Assembly (NCBI GenBank): GCA_038217425.1
Contig: JBBQPM010000142.1
Coordinates: 1-17,738, forward strand
Direction: 5' to 3'
Length of the DNA stretch: 17,738 nt
Source: JAIEPT01 sp038217425
GTDB taxonomy: Bacteria; Planctomycetota; Planctomycetia; Gemmatales; Gemmataceae
Below the pieces are notes generated by a model, which was not told where the DNA came from, searched no databases, and saw nothing but the letters and a program-made list of their open reading frames with translations. Below are positions 1 to 7,178 of this stretch, in pieces. Each line of letters starts with the position of its first letter. The stretch's first letter is position 1. The position numbers and the translations under genes were made by a program.

Positions 1-66
1 CATCAAGGTTCGACGGCCCTGGTCGTTCTCAGTGCCCTTCTGCTCCTGGCGTATCGGGCTAAGTAA
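1..66 (+). CDS. possible 3' end of a membrane-anchored protein (partial, weak)
   Basis: Frame 1 is open from the window edge to a TAA at 64-66. The 21 codons start with His-Gln-Gly-Ser, then give a hydrophobic run (TALVVLSALLLLAY) and end with the basic residues Arg-Ala-Lys. A terminal hydrophobic helix followed by positive charge is typical of a C-terminal membrane anchor, so this could be the last exported or membrane segment of a gene entering from the left. It lies just beyond the point where istB homology stops, so it could equally be host sequence at the IS21 junction or a chance open frame. No family can be assigned. Confidence 0.25.
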   Translation, partial: HQGSTALVVLSALLLLAYRAK

Positions 67-1782
67 ATTGGGGATCGAAGGGCGCCGGCAGGAATACTCG
101 GCACCTTCTGTACGCCTACCGAAGTAACGACCCGGCCGACACTCCAGTTCTCCTGAGCGGCTCTTTGGGCCTGACTCTGGAAGTGATCCCGAATCGCCGG
201 CAATCTCAGTTCTCGCAATTGCTCGGTCAGCCGTTCCGTGGCTGGGGCTGGGGTCGGGGTCTGCGACTCGGGGTTGGATCGTGTCTTGGCCATGATTCTC
301 CTCCGTGATGGTTAACAGGGCATCGATCTCGGTCAGATCCGGCAGTTCCACGACGACCGTCGTCGGGGCCGGAATTTCGGCGCTTCGCTTCGCCAACTCG
401 ATCACTGCATTCGATGACAACGGCATGTCACTCGTCAGCAACGCCCGCAGTGCGTCGTCGACGGCAATCTCGCTGTCGTGGGCTGCGTAGTGCAAGATTT
501 TCAGATACTCCTTGGCGCCGAGCCGTTCGCCCTGGCCTTTGCAGAATCGGTCGTAGGCCAGTCGGAAACGCGTCGTCGGGAAGAGGTCGTCGCGATAGGC
601 GTAGTTGGCAAACGCGCCCGGCTTGCGGATCAACGAGTCGATCACATGCCGATAATGCACGGCCGAACGATCGCGACCGACCAGCCGCGGCAACGTATCG
701 ACGTGCTGGTCGGCGTACCAGACTTCCACGCGGTCGGCGAAGAGCCGAGCTTCGACCTGCTCGCCGATCAGACGGCTATGCACTGAATAGACGTTGCGAT
801 GAATGTGAATCAAGCTCCCCGTGTCCACCCGGCACGGCACCTTCAAGCAGGACGACAGCCGCTGCTCGGGCAAGGGGTTGAGGGCCGCCAACTCCTCGGC
901 CAGGCGGTCGCCGCGACCGGCGTTGCGGACCTTCACCAACTCCCTCAGAAAATCTCCATAGTCCTCGCGACTGGCGAAATCGCGGCTGCCGCGCAGGAGC
1001 AACGCCTGATCGACGGCAGTCTTGAAGTGCCCGTGCGACGACTCCGCATCGCCGTTCTCGTGCGCCTGACGCACGTTGATCCGCTGGCCCGCCAGGTCGT
1101 AATGCGACAGCAAATCGCGATAGCAAGTCTGGAACTCGCGCGTCGCCGAAAGATTGTTCACGGCGGCGCTGAGGCTGTCGCTGCGGTGCTTGCGCGGCAC
1201 GCCCCCCAACTCCCACAACGCGTTCTGCAAACCGTCCGAAAGAGCCTCGAACGACTCGGAAGCGCAGAGCGTCACCGATTCCCAGTTCGAGTAGGTCAGC
1301 ACGAAGTGATACGCCAGGTGCTCGAAACGTTGGCCGGCAATGGTGATGTTGAGCGAGTTCATGTGCGTGAAGTCCGACGCCGCCAGGTCGCCCGCCTCAT
1401 GGACTTGGCGAAACATGACGGGCTTCCCCGATCCATGGGTCGCGCGCCACTGCCGCACCCGCCGTTCGAAAGTGCGAAGGTGCGAGTCGAAAAATCGGCC
1501 CGGATGCTCGCGCCGCAGCCAGTCGAACAGCGTCTTGGCGAGCAAGCGCGGCTCCCGTTGGAGACGCTCCGCAACCGCGGGCCAAACCGCCGCGAAGGGA
1601 TCGGGCCGCGTGCGGTAGGCTCGCGGCGCCTGGGTTTTCTTTCGCACGCTGGGCAGCGTGCGGTGCTTGAGATAGGATCGAGCCGTCTTCTTGCTCATGC
1701 CGGTTCTCCAGGCCGCCAAGGCCAGGGAAGTTCCTGCGTCGAATTCACGAAACAGTCGTCGTACTTGGCCATCCGTAACCAT
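1..1782 (-). CDS. istA: IstA, IS21-family DDE transposase (no stop inside window)
   Basis: The frame is open from ATG 1782-1780 to the left edge of the window (594 codons) without a stop. The N-terminus is a helix-turn-helix (about residues 1-40, with SLALAAWRTGMSKKTARSYL). An RNase H-fold DDE core follows: Asp137 in ASDFTHM, Asp202 in HRSDSLSAAV and Glu247 in ENGDAESSHGHFK. A C-terminal beta-barrel region follows (NVYSVHSRLIGEQV). IstA homology ends near residue 495 (VVVELPDLTEIDALL), just before istB. The remaining ~100 codons read antisense-free through the istB start in another frame, so the natural stop was probably lost with the 3' end of istB, or istA normally overlaps istB. The start is supported by AGGAGG six bases upstream. 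It is the catalytic subunit that cuts and joins element ends, and its catalytic residues look intact. Confidence 0.85.
   Translation of the reverse strand, partial: MVTDGQVRRLFREFDAGTSLALAAWRTGMSKKTARSYLKHRTLPSVRKKTQAPRAYRTRPDPFAAVWPAVAERLQREPRLLAKTLFDWLRREHPGRFFDSHLRTFERRVRQWRATHGSGKPVMFRQVHEAGDLAASDFTHMNSLNITIAGQRFEHLAYHFVLTYSNWESVTLCASESFEALSDGLQNALWELGGVPRKHRSDSLSAAVNNLSATREFQTCYRDLLSHYDLAGQRINVRQAHENGDAESSHGHFKTAVDQALLLRGSRDFASREDYGDFLRELVKVRNAGRGDRLAEELAALNPLPEQRLSSCLKVPCRVDTGSLIHIHRNVYSVHSRLIGEQVEARLFADRVEVWYADQHVDTLPRLVGRDRSAVHYRHVIDSLIRKPGAFANYAYRDDLFPTTRFRLAYDRFCKGQGERLGAKEYLKILHYAAHDSEIAVDDALRALLTSDMPLSSNAVIELAKRSAEIPAPTTVVVELPDLTEIDALLTITEENHGQDTIQPRVADPDPSPSHGTADRAIARTEIAGDSGSLPESGPKSRSGELECRPGRYFGRRTEGAEYSCRRPSIPNLLSPIRQEQKGTENDQGRRTLM
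3..293 (-). pseudogene. istB: istB, IS21-family helper ATPase, 3'-truncated
   Basis: Starts at ATG 293-291, four bases after a strong GGAGGAG ribosome binding site. The first ~50 residues match the IstB N-terminus: a short Pro/Thr/Gln-rich lead, then LTEQLRELRLPAIRDHFQS and QRAAQENWS. A full IstB is about 250 residues and carries an AAA+ ATPase domain with Walker A and B motifs that helps IstA choose its target. Here the protein stops resembling IstB right after ENWS (near base 145). It continues as 46 unrelated residues to a TGA at 5-3, with no Walker motif. The downstream partner of istA is therefore broken by a deletion or rearrangement, and the element should not transpose by itself. Confidence 0.8.
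298..304 (-). promoter_or_regulatory. ribosome binding site of istB
   Basis: GGAGGAG on the minus strand, four bases before the istB ATG. It lies inside the open istA frame, which is the usual coupled arrangement in IS21 elements. Confidence 0.6.
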
Positions 1783-1788
1783 CGCATT

Positions 1789-1794
1789 CCTCCT
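1789..1794 (-). promoter_or_regulatory. ribosome binding site of istA
   Basis: AGGAGG on the minus strand, six bases before ATG 1782. It fixes the istA start. Confidence 0.65.
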
Positions 1795-1867
1795 AGCTTT
1801 CCAGGAGGTGCATTCATGACCGAAAAGTCAAAAAGAGGGAATTCTAATTGTCGCGGGCCAGGAAAAA

Positions 1868-1884
1868 CCATTTGACGCTACACA
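1868..1884 (-). repeat. candidate terminal inverted repeat of the IS21 element
   Basis: Minus-strand TGTGTAGCGTCAAATGG, reading into the element. The TG start and the position upstream of istA fit an IS21 end. The matching end is absent, so this is a prediction only. Confidence 0.35.
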
Positions 1885-1921
1885 CGATGAAATCGTCAGG
1901 GGTATGCTTGGTTGCTGGGCA

Positions 1922-1929
1922 GTTCGCGA
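1922..1929 (+). repeat. candidate left terminal inverted repeat GTTCGCGA
   Basis: Eight bases identical to the inward reading of the right end at 4947-4954. Three bases lie between it and the stop codon of the fusion gene. Confidence 0.35.
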
Positions 1930-1931
1930 CA

Positions 1932-4787
1932 TCATGGCGTCTCGGGTTGCGACGGCTGGTCCAACTTGAACTTGCGGTGGGTCCGGGAGAAGCCGTCCGG
2001 GTAGCTCTCAATCGCAGGTGGCTCGTTCTTCTTCCGCTTCCGCTCGCAGAAGGCCCCGATGTCCTCCTCCCGAGAGAGCAAGAACTTGAGGAAACTCGCA
2101 CCGCGGTACTTGCACGTCTGCTGGACGCTCAGGAGAACGAGGAAGTCCGACAGCCCATCCTCGCTCAGTTGGCCATCGTAGAGCTCGCGAAAGCGAGCGA
2201 ACGCCTTGATCGCGTGTTCCGCCGAGTTGTTGTTCCAGGGCACTCCGTTATGGTCCAGAAACGTGAAGAGCCTGCCCTCGTTCTTGCCGAGCCGCTTCTG
2301 GTAACCCTCCGCCAACTCGGAGCGGCAGACACGGGCAGCCAGATCGCGGAAGAAATCGGCGACATCAGCCTTGTGCTTGTGCAGGTGCCGGTGTTTGAGG
2401 CCATACTTGTCGATCGTCCCCACGATCGACCTCAGCAGTTTGCCGAACGCCGCTGCGATGGCCTTGAGTTCCTCATCATAGGGGTTCGCCTTCAGGTCGG
2501 CGTTCATGTCCCTGATGAGGTGGACCAGACACATCTGCTGCGTGCAGGGGAGCGACTCATAGCCGGGGTAAAAATCGGACACCAGGACCCCCTTGAAGTC
2601 GCGGAGCAGGTCGCGGAGAAAATCCGCCTCCCGGTTGGGCCGGAACATGTAGACCACATCCTCCAGGCTCGCGAGCACCCACACATACCCCTTGCCATTT
2701 TGCAGGTTGACCTCGGTCTCATCAATGTGGATCACCCCGCCGGCGACGATTTGAGCCAGGATTCTCTTCAGCGTCTGGCGATACCGTTTGGCCATGAGGA
2801 TTTTGAGCATCATCACTTCCATCGCGTTCACACGCAGGCCAAAGCAGTCATCGAGCAGGGCCTCAACCTGATGAAGGCTGAGGCGGTGAACGACGATCTG
2901 GTACATGGCCCAACTCTTTAGACCGTGCAAGTGTTTGTCCCGCCGCTTGTAAGCTTGCGGATAGAAGGTCAGGCCGCAGTCCCGACACTTATCTTGGATC
3001 GCGGTGCAGCGGATCACCTGGCGGCGGATGCCCCCGGCCGTGAACTTCAGGTCGTAGGCCAGCTTCGAGCGGGCCTTGAGGGAGTGTGGCTTAAAGCGGG
3101 TGCTTTTGCAGCGCGGGCAGACATCGTTCTTGAACACAACCTCGCGGTTGGGCGGCAACTTGAGCCGTTTCTTCCGCTTCCCGGCTCCTCGGCAGGCCCT
3201 CCGGACCACCGTGTTGGTGCGGATGAACACCTTCTCCCGTTGGTAATCGAAATAGGCACAGCGGTTGACGTGGTTGAAGTCGTCCAGGGCGAAGTTCGGG
3301 CGGCACCACCCCCTGCGGCTTGACGGAGCCTCAACCGCGTCCGCCCAGGCGATGGCCGGGGAAGATGTGGCGGATGGCGTCTCTGCACCCCGGCTTCGTG
3401 CGGCCTCACTGGCGGCTTGAACGAACTCAGTGACCTTCTTCAGGGCAGCACAGTCTTCGGCGTTATAGGTGACCAGCTTGTCTTTCCAAACAGGTTCCCT
3501 GGTCTGCTCCCAGCATGCTCGCCACACCAGACTCTGGAGGCCCGAACTCTTCTCATCCGCCCACGTGCAACCGAGGTAACGGCCCACGTCCTTCAGCCCG
3601 TTGGAGTACGTCGGGAAATACACGTTGGTGTGGAGGACCGACAGGATGTTCACGGCCTTGTCCAGTGCCCGGTCGATGAGTTCCTTCCTCGTCACGACCT
3701 TCCGCATGCGCCGGAGCAACGCCTTCTCGTAACTTCCGAAGTGGAACAACGCGAAGTCCTCGTACCGGGCCAGCAGGTCCAGAAAGGAATCGAAGACTTT
3801 CACCTCTTCATCCGGGCCATTCGCCCAAAACGAGTGTATCGTCTGGGCGTCACCTTCGACCACGAGAACGCCGAGCAGATACACGAAACCAGCTCCCTCG
3901 ACGCCCTCGGCGTCGAAGAACAGTTGCACCGGCTTGTGGGGTAGGTCGGGCGTCCCGTAGACGTGAACCTTCTTCTCGCGGATGGCCAGCGCCTGCAAGG
4001 CGGTGTAGTGGACATGGGCCGGTCGCTTCACCCGCTTGCTTCTCTTCCTGGGGCGGAATGTGCAGGACAGTTGGGTCAGGGTGAAAATGCCTTTGCTGTG
4101 ATACCGCTTCAGTTCCTTCTCACGCACGCCCCCGAGCAGACTGATATCGTCGATCTTCTCGGCTTGCGTGTGACACCGCTGCCGGAACTCGCAGACGCGG
4201 CAGTGGCCGTTGAGCGTCAGTCGCGACGGCTCGCCTCCTCCCTGGAGCCGCTTTACCTCATCAAGAACCTGCTCCGCTTGGCGGTACAGCTTGCCGTCCA
4301 ACCGCACTTTTCCGAGCCTCCCTTCGGACCCGCATGTGACCAGTCCGAGGGCGGGCCGCAGCCCCTGCACACCAGCGAGGGCGAGTCCGAACACAGCCAA
4401 CAGGAGTTTCTGCTGTCGGCCGACTTTGTTCCCGTGGTTGTGAAGGATGGGCAGATAGTGGTAGTCCCCGAGTGCCGACGTTCCATCGACGCGATTCAGG
4501 CCATCGAAGCGAAGTGACAAGGCATCGTCATCGAGGTTGACGTCGATCAGCAGCGATTTCCTCTGCTTCAACGTTGCAACGGTAATGGTTGTTTTGGGGG
4601 TGGCGTCTCCATCGCTGAACCGGGCGGTGAGTTTGGCAAGGCCCTCCTCCCGCGATGCCCGACTCGCTTTGGCGGTCATCGCCTCGTAGTCCGATTTAGT
4701 CCCGAACTCCCCGGCGAGCTTGAGATACCCCTTGTACTTACAGCTTAGGTAGGACTTGATGGTGTCCAGCGTAATCTTGGTCGCCAT
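1932..4787 (-). CDS. Cas4/RecB-like nuclease + RNase H-like exonuclease + IS66-like transposase fusion (951 aa)
   Basis: A single uninterrupted 951-residue chain with four parts. (1) Residues 1-210: TM0106-type RecB/Cas4-like nuclease. Cys16 plus Cys196-x2-Cys199-x5-Cys205 have the spacing of a Cas4/AddB [4Fe-4S] cluster; Asp95 and Lys121 fit the PD-(D/E)xK core, but the acidic residue before the lysine is not obvious. (2) Residues 285-450: YprB-like DEDD exonuclease, with Asp292-Ala-Glu294 and Tyr441-x3-Asp445. (3) Zinc ribbon: Cys557/Cys560 and Cys601/Cys604. (4) Residues 615-915: IS66-like DDE transposase, with Asp689 (HIDETE), Asp738 (VSDFYPGY) and Glu857 (NNNSAEHAIKAF). The start at 4787 (MATKITLDTIKSYLSC) is chosen over an in-frame ATG 21 codons upstream because the nuclease homology begins there. 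Family knowledge suggests DNA end processing joined to transposition; the combined function is inferred. Confidence 0.85.
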   Translation of the reverse strand: MATKITLDTIKSYLSCKYKGYLKLAGEFGTKSDYEAMTAKASRASREEGLAKLTARFSDGDATPKTTITVATLKQRKSLLIDVNLDDDALSLRFDGLNRVDGTSALGDYHYLPILHNHGNKVGRQQKLLLAVFGLALAGVQGLRPALGLVTCGSEGRLGKVRLDGKLYRQAEQVLDEVKRLQGGGEPSRLTLNGHCRVCEFRQRCHTQAEKIDDISLLGGVREKELKRYHSKGIFTLTQLSCTFRPRKRSKRVKRPAHVHYTALQALAIREKKVHVYGTPDLPHKPVQLFFDAEGVEGAGFVYLLGVLVVEGDAQTIHSFWANGPDEEVKVFDSFLDLLARYEDFALFHFGSYEKALLRRMRKVVTRKELIDRALDKAVNILSVLHTNVYFPTYSNGLKDVGRYLGCTWADEKSSGLQSLVWRACWEQTREPVWKDKLVTYNAEDCAALKKVTEFVQAASEAARSRGAETPSATSSPAIAWADAVEAPSSRRGWCRPNFALDDFNHVNRCAYFDYQREKVFIRTNTVVRRACRGAGKRKKRLKLPPNREVVFKNDVCPRCKSTRFKPHSLKARSKLAYDLKFTAGGIRRQVIRCTAIQDKCRDCGLTFYPQAYKRRDKHLHGLKSWAMYQIVVHRLSLHQVEALLDDCFGLRVNAMEVMMLKILMAKRYRQTLKRILAQIVAGGVIHIDETEVNLQNGKGYVWVLASLEDVVYMFRPNREADFLRDLLRDFKGVLVSDFYPGYESLPCTQQMCLVHLIRDMNADLKANPYDEELKAIAAAFGKLLRSIVGTIDKYGLKHRHLHKHKADVADFFRDLAARVCRSELAEGYQKRLGKNEGRLFTFLDHNGVPWNNNSAEHAIKAFARFRELYDGQLSEDGLSDFLVLLSVQQTCKYRGASFLKFLLSREEDIGAFCERKRKKNEPPAIESYPDGFSRTHRKFKLDQPSQPETP

Positions 4788-4904
4788 AATGCTACCCCGG
4801 GGCGACGTTGCGTGACCTCCGTGCCACGACGGTTGAAGAAACGGGACCAACGGGAGAACAAGGCGCGAGCCTCCTTCTCATGGTCGTTGATGAGCCGTGC
4901 CTCG

Positions 4905-5057
4905 TCAACCCCGCGGCGAAGAGGATGGCGACGTCCAGTCACATTTTCGCGAACCATTGCCGGCCGGCCCCGTTGGCCCGCGCCATGCCGGCCAGTTGTC
5001 CGCGCGAACGTCGGTTACAACCCACAGAGCGATGAGCACACATGCGATTCGTTTCAT
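4905..5057 (-). pseudogene. PQQ-like beta-propeller protein, signal peptide and N-terminus only, interrupted
   Basis: ATG 5057-5055 starts a signal peptide (MKRIACVLIALWVVTDVRA) followed by DNWPAWRGPTGPAGNG. The xxWPxWRGPTG signature right after a signal peptide is the standard opening of planctomycete secreted PQQ-like (BamB-type) propeller proteins, normally 400 or more residues. After about 35 residues the homology stops and the frame ends at a TGA at 4905-4907. The break coincides with the predicted end of the nuclease-transposase element (4954), so insertion most likely split the gene. Its remaining body is not found on the other side of the element. It lies 16 bases downstream of another PQQ-like gene, so the two were probably an operon. 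Confidence 0.65.
4947..4954 (-). repeat. candidate right terminal inverted repeat GTTCGCGA
   Basis: Minus-strand GTTCGCGA, about 160 bases before the fusion gene start, at the point where the disrupted PQQ-like gene loses homology. Confidence 0.4.
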
Positions 5058-5073
5058 AACGAGACCGAGCCTT

Positions 5074-6165
5074 TCACTTCGCACGGAAAGCATACAGGTA
5101 ACCGTCATCACAACCGACGAGCAGATGGTTATCAGCCGTCACGGGAGTTGCGTGACAGGTGCCGCCGAGCGGATAGCTCCATCGTTCCTTTCCGTCCGGC
5201 TCCGTCAGGCACAGCTTGCCGCTGACGGTGGCGAAGCAGACGTGATCGCCGATGACAAGGGGCGAGCCCAGCGCGGCCGGCTTCGGATAGTTGTAAAGTG
5301 ATTTATGCGAGAGGCGAAGGACTCCCTCCAACGTCGGCGCCTTGGCCATTTCTTTCCCGTCCTGGTCCAAATCGACAAAGGTTGCCCCCGAAGTGCCGTA
5401 CTGGCTCTGGATGCCGGACTGGAACAGCTTGTTCCTTTGAAACGCGATGCCGCCGTAGCTCCACGAGGTGTTGGCAAGGCGAAGACGTTTGCCGGTAGCC
5501 GGATCCAGCTCGACGAGGTAATGCACTTTCCGGACCCAGAGCCGATCGCGATGGTAGGCCAGCGCTTCGACCGACACCGGCACGTAGGAGCGCCACAGCT
5601 CCTTGCCGGTAGTTAGATCGAGAGCGAAGACGCGTTCGGTCCATTGGGCGCAGAAGACGCGATCACCGTGGACGACCGGGGGCACGGAGACGCAGTAGTC
5701 GCCGGCGCGGAAGGCCCAGAGCTTCTTGCCGGTGTAGCGATCGAGGGCATAGAGATGGTGATCATTCGCGCCAAAGAGGACGATGCCTGCTTGAACGACC
5801 GGTGAAGCGCGCACCGGTCCGCCCGCCAGAAACGTCCAGCGATTTTTGCCCATGTTGATGTCAATGGCGTGAAACTCGCCGTTCTCGCAACCGCAATACG
5901 CCAGATCGTCGGCGACTGCCGGCGAACAGCGGACATCGGCGCCAAGGTTGACATGCCAGAGTGGCTTGCCCGACTTCAGCTCGACTGCGATGAGCTTGCC
6001 GCCGTTGGCGCCAACGAACGCTTTGCCGCCGTGGATCGCCGCCGCGCCGAGGATGCGGCCACCGACGTCGAGCTTCCAGGCGACCTCGAGCGGTAAGCGC
6101 ATCGTAGGCAAATCGAGTCCGCTGCGATCGGCCGCCAGGCGGCGAAGACCAACTTCTTGTTGCAT
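5074..6165 (-). CDS. PQQ-like beta-propeller repeat protein, 5'-truncated
   Basis: 363 residues made of successive propeller blades with the PQQ-like signature (A/V-L-D/E-x3-G-K-x-L/R-W): GKLIAVELKSGKPLW, HLYALDRYTGKKLW, RVFALDLTTGKELW, YLVELDPATGKRLR and KLCLTEPDGKERWSYPLGG, ending YLYAFRAK. Such proteins are usually exported, act as scaffolds or BamB-like factors, and rarely bind PQQ. There is no signal peptide. The first ATG (6165) lies inside ISH3-like transposase sequence, and propeller homology starts only near residue 11 (DRSGLDLPTMRLPLEVAWK). The true 5' end has therefore been replaced by the transposase remnant. The 3' end is intact and is followed 16 bases later by the start of a second PQQ-like gene. 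Whether the current protein is made or secreted is doubtful. Confidence 0.75.
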   Translation of the reverse strand: MQQEVGLRRLAADRSGLDLPTMRLPLEVAWKLDVGGRILGAAAIHGGKAFVGANGGKLIAVELKSGKPLWHVNLGADVRCSPAVADDLAYCGCENGEFHAIDINMGKNRWTFLAGGPVRASPVVQAGIVLFGANDHHLYALDRYTGKKLWAFRAGDYCVSVPPVVHGDRVFCAQWTERVFALDLTTGKELWRSYVPVSVEALAYHRDRLWVRKVHYLVELDPATGKRLRLANTSWSYGGIAFQRNKLFQSGIQSQYGTSGATFVDLDQDGKEMAKAPTLEGVLRLSHKSLYNYPKPAALGSPLVIGDHVCFATVSGKLCLTEPDGKERWSYPLGGTCHATPVTADNHLLVGCDDGYLYAFRAK

Positions 6166-6967
6166 CGCTTGGCGTTCGGTGATGGCGATACGTTTTGTAG
6201 GCCACGCAGACGTGCACCGCGACTTCTTCGCCTTGGCGACGATGGGTGTGTCGGTACCATCCCGCCGGCATTTGCAAGAACGCTCGCCAACCGGTGTGCT
6301 TCTTGCCCCGGGCGGGCTTGCGGCCGCGAAAAACGACCGGCATGAGGAAAGGGATGTTTTGGGCCTTCAGGAAGGCCATGACCGCGACGCTGAAAAATCC
6401 GCGATCCAGCAGCAAATGGCGGATTTTGACGCCGCTGAGGGCCACGTCGGCCAAGAGCCGTTGCAGAAGGGCGACCGTCGTCTCGTTGTCTTTGACCCAA
6501 GTGAACGCCAGCGTATAGCGGTGTCCTTTCTCGACCAGACAGGCGGTCGCGTAGGCGAAGAACTTGGTGGCGCCCCCGCGCGGTTTCTTGTGCAGGACGT
6601 GGCTGCGCGGCGAGTTGCCGTGATAGGGGATCTCGTGCAGATCGATGGCCAGCGCGCGACGACGTCGGGGCGTTTTGGACGGCAACGGCTCGCGCAGGGC
6701 CGCGTTGAGCTTGGCTTCGAGCATCTGCCTTCGCTTGGGCAAGCGGTCGCGTAGGGCTTGTCGCGCCGTCTGATCGGACATGGTTCCCAGACGCAAGCAA
6801 ACCCCGCACACGGAGATCATGTTCGCGGCGGCGGTCAGTACGACCTGCAGGAGAGACAGACGGGTGCAACGGAATCCTCCCTCGTTGCCCAAAACCGGGA
6901 TCAACAAACGGAGTGCCTGTTCTTGAACCTGCCGAGAGGAAACCTTATGGTGTCTTCCGAAACGCAT
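6138..6967 (-). pseudogene. ISH3-like DDE transposase, frameshifted and C-terminally truncated
   Basis: Starts at ATG 6967 with GGAAAG about nine bases upstream. The first catalytic Asp109 sits in ALAIDLHEIPYHG and the second Asp188 in HLLLDRGFFSV, with the family-typical segment HRYTLAFTWVKDNET between them. This fits the ISH3-like branch of IS4-type transposases. Around 6175 (after AYKTYRHHR) the homology moves to another frame, which reads AKRCNKKLVFAAWRP. It then ends near 6140, where PQQ-like coding sequence begins. The catalytic glutamate of the missing C-terminal part (normally in a YRxRFGIExxYR motif) is absent. The gene cannot encode a working transposase. No terminal repeats could be defined. 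Confidence 0.7.
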
Positions 6968-7178
6968 GATTCATCTTTCCATGGATGGGCTGTTGCTAAC
7001 CCTCTCTCTCTGAAGCCGAGTCATGCGTTTCTTTGCAATACCTCATTCGATCTTGAACCACTGAATTTTGACGCTTTTGGGTTGGTATCCGGCAAACGGG
7101 CAGTTGGGCGAAGGGTTTTTCGAAAGCTTTCTCGTTAGAATGATTCCGCAAACTCGCGACATTCGACGCTGGTGCTAC
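6968..7178. other. divergent spacer between transposase remnant and helicase gene
   Basis: About 210 bases of lower GC than the flanks, between the minus-strand transposase start and the plus-strand helicase. It should hold the helicase promoter and probably the outer end of the ISH3-like element. No confident -35/-10 pair, operator or terminal repeat was recognised. In-frame alternative helicase starts at 7068 and 7140 lie in it. Confidence 0.3.

Larger units (their letters stand above)
144..1884 (-). mobile_element. IS21-family element, one end lost
   Basis: The istA-istB order, spacing and start signals are those of IS21. The upstream end probably lies near base 1884, where the minus strand reads TGTGTAGCGTCAAATGG: it begins with TG and sits about 95 bases before the istA start, as expected for an IS21 terminus. 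The other terminus is missing because istB homology stops near base 145. The element is therefore a remnant. The exact upstream boundary is inferred, since no second terminal repeat is present for comparison. Confidence 0.65.
1922..4954 (-). mobile_element. candidate single-gene transposon carrying the nuclease-transposase fusion
   Basis: The only gene inside is the fusion transposase. At the right end, GTTCGCGA (read inward at 4954-4947) begins exactly where PQQ-like coding sequence stops making sense (WRGPTGPAGNG). At the left end the same eight bases (1922-1929) read inward, overlapping the stop region of the gene. Similarity beyond the eight bases is weak. No 8-bp target duplication is visible: left flank gctgggca, right flank cattgccg. 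The left flank may have been replaced, since an IS21 end lies only 37 bases away. Confidence 0.5.

Noticed and set aside
799..1875. 358-codon plus-strand frame opposite istA
   Set aside because: Same codon phase as istA and composed of its complementary codons. It is an artefact of the open istA frame.
1848..2921. 357-codon plus-strand frame opposite the transposase
   Set aside because: High-GC antisense shadow of the fusion gene: no start signal and no protein family pattern, while the minus strand shows clear catalytic motifs.
5086..5100. GTATGCTT match between 1901-1908 and the complement of about 5088-5095 as a possible element end
   Set aside because: The right copy encodes the conserved GYLYAFRA end of an intact PQQ-like C-terminus, so it is a chance match.
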